18,331 nt of DNA from Clostridia bacterium (GTDB taxonomy: Bacteria > Bacillota > Clostridia > Christensenellales > CAG-138), in contig JAUMVL010000010.1 of assembly GCA_030530185.1 (NCBI GenBank), forward strand, positions 1 through 18,331, written 5' to 3'. Below, piece after piece: positions 14,134 to 18,331 of this stretch. Below the pieces are notes generated by a model. It had not been told where the DNA came from, searched no databases, and saw only the letters and a list, made by a program, of their open reading frames with translations. Within the stretch, counting starts at the first letter, position 1; the number at the start of each line of letters is the position of its first letter. The position numbers were made by a program, and so were the translations under genes.

Positions 14134-15141
14134 ATGTATGCCATTTTGTATCGCTCCCTCTTCGCGCTGCTGACCGCGTTCGGCCTTGCGGCATTGCTCG
14201 GACCGGCAACGATCCCGATGCTGCATGCGCTGCATTTCGGGCAGAACGTGCGAAAAGAGGGGCCGAAATCGCATAAAATGAAGCAGGGCACGCCGACGAT
14301 GGGCGGCATCATGATCCTTGCGGCGATCGTCGTTTCCACGCTGCTGTGGGGACGCGACAGCTATTCGTTCGTGATGATCGCACTTTTGATGAGCGGCTTA
14401 TACGGATTGATCGGCTTTGCCGACGACTTTATCAAGGTCACCCGCAAGCAAAGCCTCGGCCTTCGCCCGTGGCAGAAGATTGCCGCGCAGTTCGTGCTTG
14501 GCATCGGCTTTGCGATCTGGCTTTACCGTACCGAAAACGTCGGTCCTACGCTGTGGCTCAATCGGCTCGATATCGGCATCTTCTATGTGCCGTTTGCCCT
14601 GTTTGTCATCATTGCCTGTGTGAATTCGGTCAATCTGACCGATGGGCTGGACGGACTTGCGGCATCGGTGTCGGCGGTTTATGCGGTGTTCCTGTCTGCA
14701 TTGCTGTGCATGGCGGTCGTGACCGCAACCGCGTCGGCGGATGCAAAGCTGCTGCACGATCAAAGCGCGCTTTCCGTGTTTGCCATGGCAACGGCGGGCG
14801 CGAGCATCGGGTTTCTGCTGTATAACGCATACCCGGCGCGCGTATTCATGGGTGACACCGGGGCGTTCACGCTCGGTGGCGCAGTGGCTGCAATGGCGCT
14901 GCTGTCGCGGACGGCGCTGCTGCTCCCCTTGATGGGAATCTGCTTTGTGGCGTCCGCCGTGTCGGTCATTTTGCAGGTCGGCTCGGTCAAGCTGCGCGGC
15001 AAACGGATCTTCCGCATGGCGCCGCTGCACCACCACTTCGAGCTCGGCGGCGTACCGGAACCGAAGATCGTTTCGGCGTACAGCATTGTAACGGCAATGA
15101 GCAGTGCGGGGGCACTGCTGCTATATTGGTTTATGAAATAA
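14134..15141 (+). CDS. mraY: Phospho-MurNAc-pentapeptide transferase
   Basis: A 335-residue polytopic enzyme that moves phospho-MurNAc-pentapeptide from UDP to undecaprenyl phosphate, giving lipid I on the inner face of the membrane. Hydrophobic segments alternate throughout, as expected for about ten membrane helices. Conserved cytoplasmic motifs are KMKQGTPTMGGI (48-59), FADDFIKV (95-102) with the Asp pair 97-98, NSVNLTDGLDGLA (164-176), VFMGDTGAFTLGG (237-249) and the histidine motif MAPLHHHFEL (295-304). It is slightly longer than many homologues, with an Ala/Asp-rich loop near 198-210. The ATG at 14134 is 6 bp after murE. No strong Shine-Dalgarno is visible, so coupling to murE translation is likely. 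Confidence 0.96.
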   Translation: MYAILYRSLFALLTAFGLAALLGPATIPMLHALHFGQNVRKEGPKSHKMKQGTPTMGGIMILAAIVVSTLLWGRDSYSFVMIALLMSGLYGLIGFADDFIKVTRKQSLGLRPWQKIAAQFVLGIGFAIWLYRTENVGPTLWLNRLDIGIFYVPFALFVIIACVNSVNLTDGLDGLAASVSAVYAVFLSALLCMAVVTATASADAKLLHDQSALSVFAMATAGASIGFLLYNAYPARVFMGDTGAFTLGGAVAAMALLSRTALLLPLMGICFVASAVSVILQVGSVKLRGKRIFRMAPLHHHFELGGVPEPKIVSAYSIVTAMSSAGALLLYWFMK

Positions 15142-15150
15142 GGAGGCACA

Positions 15151-16506
15151 ATGGAACGACAGAAAACGGCGTTGATCGTCGGCATGGCGAAAAGCGGCAT
15201 CGCGGCGGCGCGTCTTTTGTATCAGGATAACTACCGCATCATCATCAACGACATGAAACCCGAGATCAAGGGCCTGTTCGATCAGCTTTCGGGCATTGCA
15301 TACGAGGTGAAGCTCGGCGCGAACCCGATGGACCTTTTAGACGGCGTGGACCTGCTCGTCCCGAGCCCGATCATTCCGATGACGCGCAACTTCATCGTCG
15401 AAGCCAAGCGCCGTGGCATCGAGGTCATTTCGGAAATTGAGCTCGGTTATCGCTATTCCAAGGCGGACTTTGTCTGCATCACGGGCACAAACGGCAAAAC
15501 CACCTGTACGGCGCTGACCGGTGAGCTGTTTAAGGCGGCCGGCCGCACGACATACGTGCTCGGCAACATTGGAATTGCGATCTCGGCGCACGCGCTCGAC
15601 ACCAAGCCGGGCGATGTCGTCGTTGCGGAAACCGCGGCATTGCAGCTTGAGGGCAACAGCCGCTTCCATGCGATCGCGGCGGGCGTCTGCAACATCACGC
15701 CCGATCACCTCGACCACTTCGGCACGATGGAAAACTACATTGCGGCCAAGGCAAAGATCCTTGACAACCAGACGGCGGACGATTACGCGGTGCTGAACTG
15801 GGACGATCCGACCGTCCGCGACTTTGCCAAGCTGACGCCGGCACATGTGTTGTACTTCTCCCGCAAGGAGGAGGTCAATCAGGGCATGTTCCTGCGCGGC
15901 ACGAAGCTCGTGTACCGCATCGGGGACAAAGAGGGCGAGCTGATGGATGCAGGCGAGATTCGCATCCCGGGCGGACACAACCTCGAAAACGCGATGCTTT
16001 GCGCGCTGCTCGGTCTTTCGCAGGGCATTGCGCCCGAGACGATCGTTTCCGTGCTCAAGACGTTTGCGGGAGTCGAGCATCGCATCGAGTACGTCTGCAC
16101 GCGCGGCGGCGTCGATTACATCAACGATTCCAAGGGCACAAATCCGGCGTCGACGGTTCGCGCAATCGAGTCGATGAAAAAGCCGACCGTGCTGATTCTC
16201 GGCGGCTACGACAAGCATATCTCGTTCGACGAGCTGTTCGATGCGTTCACGCCGATCGTCAAGGCGTGCGTCGTGATCGGCGATACGCAGCAGCAGATTC
16301 TCGATACGGCGGAACGGTTCGGCTATGCAGACCTGTGCCATACGGCCGATTCGTTCGGCGCAGCGGTCGACCTTGCGCGCGATCTTGCAAAGCCGGGCGA
16401 CGCGGTGCTGCTCTCGCCGGCGTGCGCGAGCTGGGATATGTTCGACAACTATGAGCAGCGCGGCAGAGTGTTCAAGCAGATCGCACGCGAATATCAGGAC
16501 GAATAA
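15151..16506 (+). CDS. murD: UDP-MurNAc-L-alanine:D-glutamate ligase
   Basis: A 451-residue Mur ligase that adds D-glutamate to UDP-MurNAc-L-Ala, the second residue of the peptide stem. The N-terminal Rossmann domain (ALIVGMAKSGIAAARLL, 7-23) binds UDP. The ATP loop is CITGTNGKTTCT (109-120), followed by LGNIG (137-141), NITPDHLDHFGTMENYIAAK (181-200) with the likely carbamylated Lys200, and DYINDSKGTNPAST (322-335). The C-terminal LSPACASWDMFDNYEQRG (421-438) is the D-Glu ligase hallmark. One oddity is ETAALQLE (160-167), where most MurD proteins have ExSSFQLE, so the two serines are alanines. It starts 9 bp after mraY with TAAGGAGG spanning the mraY stop, an excellent ribosome site. Confidence 0.96.
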   Translation: MERQKTALIVGMAKSGIAAARLLYQDNYRIIINDMKPEIKGLFDQLSGIAYEVKLGANPMDLLDGVDLLVPSPIIPMTRNFIVEAKRRGIEVISEIELGYRYSKADFVCITGTNGKTTCTALTGELFKAAGRTTYVLGNIGIAISAHALDTKPGDVVVAETAALQLEGNSRFHAIAAGVCNITPDHLDHFGTMENYIAAKAKILDNQTADDYAVLNWDDPTVRDFAKLTPAHVLYFSRKEEVNQGMFLRGTKLVYRIGDKEGELMDAGEIRIPGGHNLENAMLCALLGLSQGIAPETIVSVLKTFAGVEHRIEYVCTRGGVDYINDSKGTNPASTVRAIESMKKPTVLILGGYDKHISFDELFDAFTPIVKACVVIGDTQQQILDTAERFGYADLCHTADSFGAAVDLARDLAKPGDAVLLSPACASWDMFDNYEQRGRVFKQIAREYQDE

Positions 16507-16524
16507 ACGGAAAAAGGAGACAGC

Positions 16525-17673
16525 ATGGAAGCAGTACCGGCAAAGCGCAATTCATCGATCGTATTCGGACGTTCACAGGGCAGAATGGATTTTTCGATTC
16601 TGCTGGTTGTGACGATCCTTTGCGCGTTCGGACTGGTCATGATCTTTTCCTCGAGTTACTACTACGCGCAGCATTATTCCGGCGCGAATCACGATGGATT
16701 CTACTATCTCAAGCGACAGGCGCTGTACCTTGCGATCGGATATCCGACGATGCTGCTGCTGTCGATGCTGAACTACCGCGTCATTCAGCGCGCGAACGTC
16801 ATCGCACTCGGCGTTTCGATCCTGCTGCTGATTGCGGTTCTGCTGTGGGGACGCGACTTGAACGGCGGCAAGCGCTGGCTGTACATCGGCCCGATCTCGG
16901 TTCAGCCGTCGGAGATTGCCAAATTCGGCATGATGATTTTCATGTGCGCGTACATGTCCAAGCACCGCAATGAAATGACCTCGTTTCGAAACGGCATGCT
17001 GCCGATGCTGATCGTCATTGGGTTCATCTCCGGTCTGATCATCTTGCAGCCGAACATGTCGATGGCCGTTATCGTTGCGTTCCTGGGTGTCGTGCTGCTG
17101 TTTCTCGGCGGGTGCGACATCAAGCCGCTTTTGGTCGTCGGTATCCTCGGCCTGATCCTTGTCGTCATTTTGGCGTTCGCGCAGCCGTACCGCGTCGCGC
17201 GCATGACGTCGTTCCGCAATCCCGAGGCCGATCCGCAGGGTTCCGGCTATCAGCTGCTGCAGTCGTTCTATGCGATCGGTTCGGGCGGGTTCTTCGGCAA
17301 AGGACTCAACAACAGCTATCAGAAGATGCTGTACATGACCTACGGCGAGTCAGACTTTATCTTTGCAATTCTGTGCGAGGAGTTTGGCTTCGTCGGCGGC
17401 ACGATTATCATTCTGCTGTATGCCTACATCGTGTTTCGCGGAATGATGATCTCCATGCGCTGCCGCAATCGGTTCGGAAGCCTGCTTGCCGCCGGTATTT
17501 CGATCGTTTTCGGTTTCCAGGTGTTCGTCAACGTCGCGGTCGTGACCGGGCTGATGCCAACCACCGGGCAGGCGCTTCCGTTCATTTCGGCGGGCGGTAC
17601 GCAGCTGCTCGTGTTCCTGGCCGCGATGGGCGTGCTTTTGAACATTTCGCGCGATGTAAATCCGAACTATTGA
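16525..17673 (+). CDS. ftsW: SEDS peptidoglycan glycosyltransferase FtsW/SpoVE
   Basis: A 382-residue polytopic SEDS protein with about ten membrane helices. FtsW polymerises lipid II into glycan at the septum in partnership with a class B PBP, here presumably the ftsI-type gene upstream. Motifs are MIFSSSYYYA (39-48), NGGKRWLYIGPISVQPSEIAK (113-133, cited in part), GSGGFFGKGLNNS (252-264) and YGESDFIFAILCEEFGFVGG (273-292). Asp277 aligns with the essential catalytic Asp. Two family motifs vary: LQPNMS (174-179) where QPD is usual, and LPFISAGGTQ (351-360) where ISYGGSS is usual. The start ATG follows AAAGGAGA (16513-16520). Its position between murD and murA in the dcw cluster favours FtsW over RodA. 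In spore formers the same slot holds spoVE, so that name is also possible. Confidence 0.92.
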   Translation: MEAVPAKRNSSIVFGRSQGRMDFSILLVVTILCAFGLVMIFSSSYYYAQHYSGANHDGFYYLKRQALYLAIGYPTMLLLSMLNYRVIQRANVIALGVSILLLIAVLLWGRDLNGGKRWLYIGPISVQPSEIAKFGMMIFMCAYMSKHRNEMTSFRNGMLPMLIVIGFISGLIILQPNMSMAVIVAFLGVVLLFLGGCDIKPLLVVGILGLILVVILAFAQPYRVARMTSFRNPEADPQGSGYQLLQSFYAIGSGGFFGKGLNNSYQKMLYMTYGESDFIFAILCEEFGFVGGTIIILLYAYIVFRGMMISMRCRNRFGSLLAAGISIVFGFQVFVNVAVVTGLMPTTGQALPFISAGGTQLLVFLAAMGVLLNISRDVNPNY

Positions 17674-17684
17674 TCGGAAGTGGC

Positions 17685-17740
17685 GTCTCCTCCGCTCGCG
17701 GAGACGGATAAAATGGAAAGAATACATACGCCTTTGGCGT
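17685..17740 (+). other. Two tandem hairpins in the ftsW-murA gap
   Basis: The 125-bp gap contains GTCTCC (17685-17690) pairing with GGAGAC (17700-17705), or alternatively CTCCG with CGGAG around CTCG. It also has ACGCC (17728-17732) pairing with GGCGT (17736-17740) around TTT. Neither is followed by a T tract, so termination is unlikely. A weak promoter candidate lies after them (GTCACA at 17739-17744, 18 bp, TAAAAT at 17763-17768), which could give murA extra transcription. Both functions are guesses. Confidence 0.35.
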
Positions 17741-17798
17741 CACACATCGCCTTGATTCGGCATAAAATGCAGTATCTTTTCAAGGGATGGTGCAGTCA

Positions 17799-18331
17799 AT
17801 GTCGAAATGGATCGTTTCGGGCGGGGCAAGGCTTTCGGGCGAGATTCCCGCTCACGGTGCGAAAAACGCTGCGCTGCCGATCTTGGCCGCGACAATCTTA
17901 CTGTCGGAACCGGTAGAGCTGACGAACTGTCCGCCGCTGAGCGATATCGAGGACATGTGTGAAATTCTGCGCGCGCTCGGCTGTCATGTAACGCGCAGCG
18001 GCAATACGTTAACGGTCGATGCAACGACGGCTTCACACGGGACGCTGCCGGATGCGCTGTCGCATCGGGTGCGCAGCTCCGTGTTTTTGCTCGGTTCGCT
18101 GCTGTCGCGGTTCGGGACCGCGTGCGCGCCGTATCCGGGCGGGTGCGAGATCGGAAATCGCCCGATCGATCTGCATTTGTACGCTTTGGGCCGGCTCGGC
18201 GTAACGTTTACGGAAGGCGACGGCAGAATCTGTGCAAAAGTTGCAAAGCTGACCGGCGCTGCGATCGATCTGGATTACCCGTCGGTCGGCGCAACCGAAA
18301 ACGCCATGCTTGCCGCCGTGCGGGCGGAGGG
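17799..18331 (+). CDS. murA: UDP-N-acetylglucosamine 1-carboxyvinyltransferase, N-terminal part (runs off window)
   Basis: The first 177 codons of MurA, which transfers enolpyruvate from PEP to UDP-GlcNAc, the first committed step of peptidoglycan synthesis in the cytoplasm. Motifs are GEIPAHGAKNAALPIL (14-29) with Lys22 and Asn23, HRVRSSVFLLGSLLSRFG (89-106), PYPGGCEIGNRPIDLHL (111-127) and DYPSVGATENAMLAAV (159-174). Cys116 in PGGC is the residue that fosfomycin alkylates in the family, so a sensitive-type site is retained. The ATG at 17799 is chosen for its distance of 12 nt from AAGGG (17782-17786). An in-frame ATG at 17787 would directly abut that site. It follows ftsW in place of the murG found in many dcw clusters. 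The gene is cut by the window end, not by a mutation. Confidence 0.95.
   Translation, partial: MSKWIVSGGARLSGEIPAHGAKNAALPILAATILLSEPVELTNCPPLSDIEDMCEILRALGCHVTRSGNTLTVDATTASHGTLPDALSHRVRSSVFLLGSLLSRFGTACAPYPGGCEIGNRPIDLHLYALGRLGVTFTEGDGRICAKVAKLTGAAIDLDYPSVGATENAMLAAVRAE

Noticed and set aside
11824..14274. Very long minus-strand open frame (816 codons) opposite ftsI and murE
   Set aside because: It is rich in Arg and His with no domain or motif, and lies exactly antisense to two strongly conserved genes. GC-rich codon bias explains the lack of stops.
17713..17916. Small ORF between ftsW and murA
   Set aside because: It overlaps the conserved start of murA in another frame, has no ribosome site and no similarity I recognise.

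Overview
This window looks like a GC-rich chromosomal segment from a member of the Bacillota, most likely class Clostridia. The evidence is the Firmicutes-type L10 leader RNA before rplJ, an mDAP-type MurE, a class B PBP carrying two PASTA domains, and a dcw (division and cell wall) cluster in broadly Bacillus/Clostridium order. It is almost entirely housekeeping DNA. I see no rRNA, tRNA, CRISPR array, prophage, integrase or intact insertion sequence.

Layout. (1) 1-1482, plus strand: the 3' end of metG, overlapping tatD by one base. (2) 1484-2680, plus strand: a separate rplJ-rplL transcription unit. It has a perfect consensus promoter (TTGACA, 17 bp, TATAAT), an L10-binding leader with an attenuator hairpin, the L10 and L7/L12 genes, and a strong intrinsic terminator. 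rpoB does not follow, and rplK/rplA do not precede it. (3) 2683-8594, minus strand: a likely parE-parC-xylB operon reading towards rplL and ending in its own terminator. The type IIA topoisomerase B subunit is broken near 6957-6962 by a frameshifting deletion of roughly 40 bases. The A subunit is intact and lacks a canonical GyrA box, which favours topoisomerase IV. (4) 8595-8945: a 351-bp divergent control region with a promoter for each side and a 15-bp direct repeat at 22-bp spacing. (5) 8946-18331, plus strand: the dcw cluster rsmH-ftsL-ftsI(spoVD/pbpB type)-murE-mraY-murD-ftsW-murA, with the last gene running off the window.

The dcw genes act together. MurA, MurD and MurE are cytoplasmic steps of peptidoglycan precursor synthesis, and MraY makes lipid I at the membrane. 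FtsW polymerises and the class B PBP cross-links glycan at the septum, with FtsL as a membrane partner, and RsmH methylates 16S rRNA. mraZ, murF and murG, which often sit in or beside such clusters, are absent from the visible part.

The points most worth a second look are the broken parE, the spaced repeat between parE and rsmH, the isolation of rplJL from the RNA polymerase genes, and the reduced dcw cluster in which murA follows ftsW. I found no convincing new biological system. All coordinates and motif positions come from reading the sequence. Family assignments rest on recognised motifs, not database searches.
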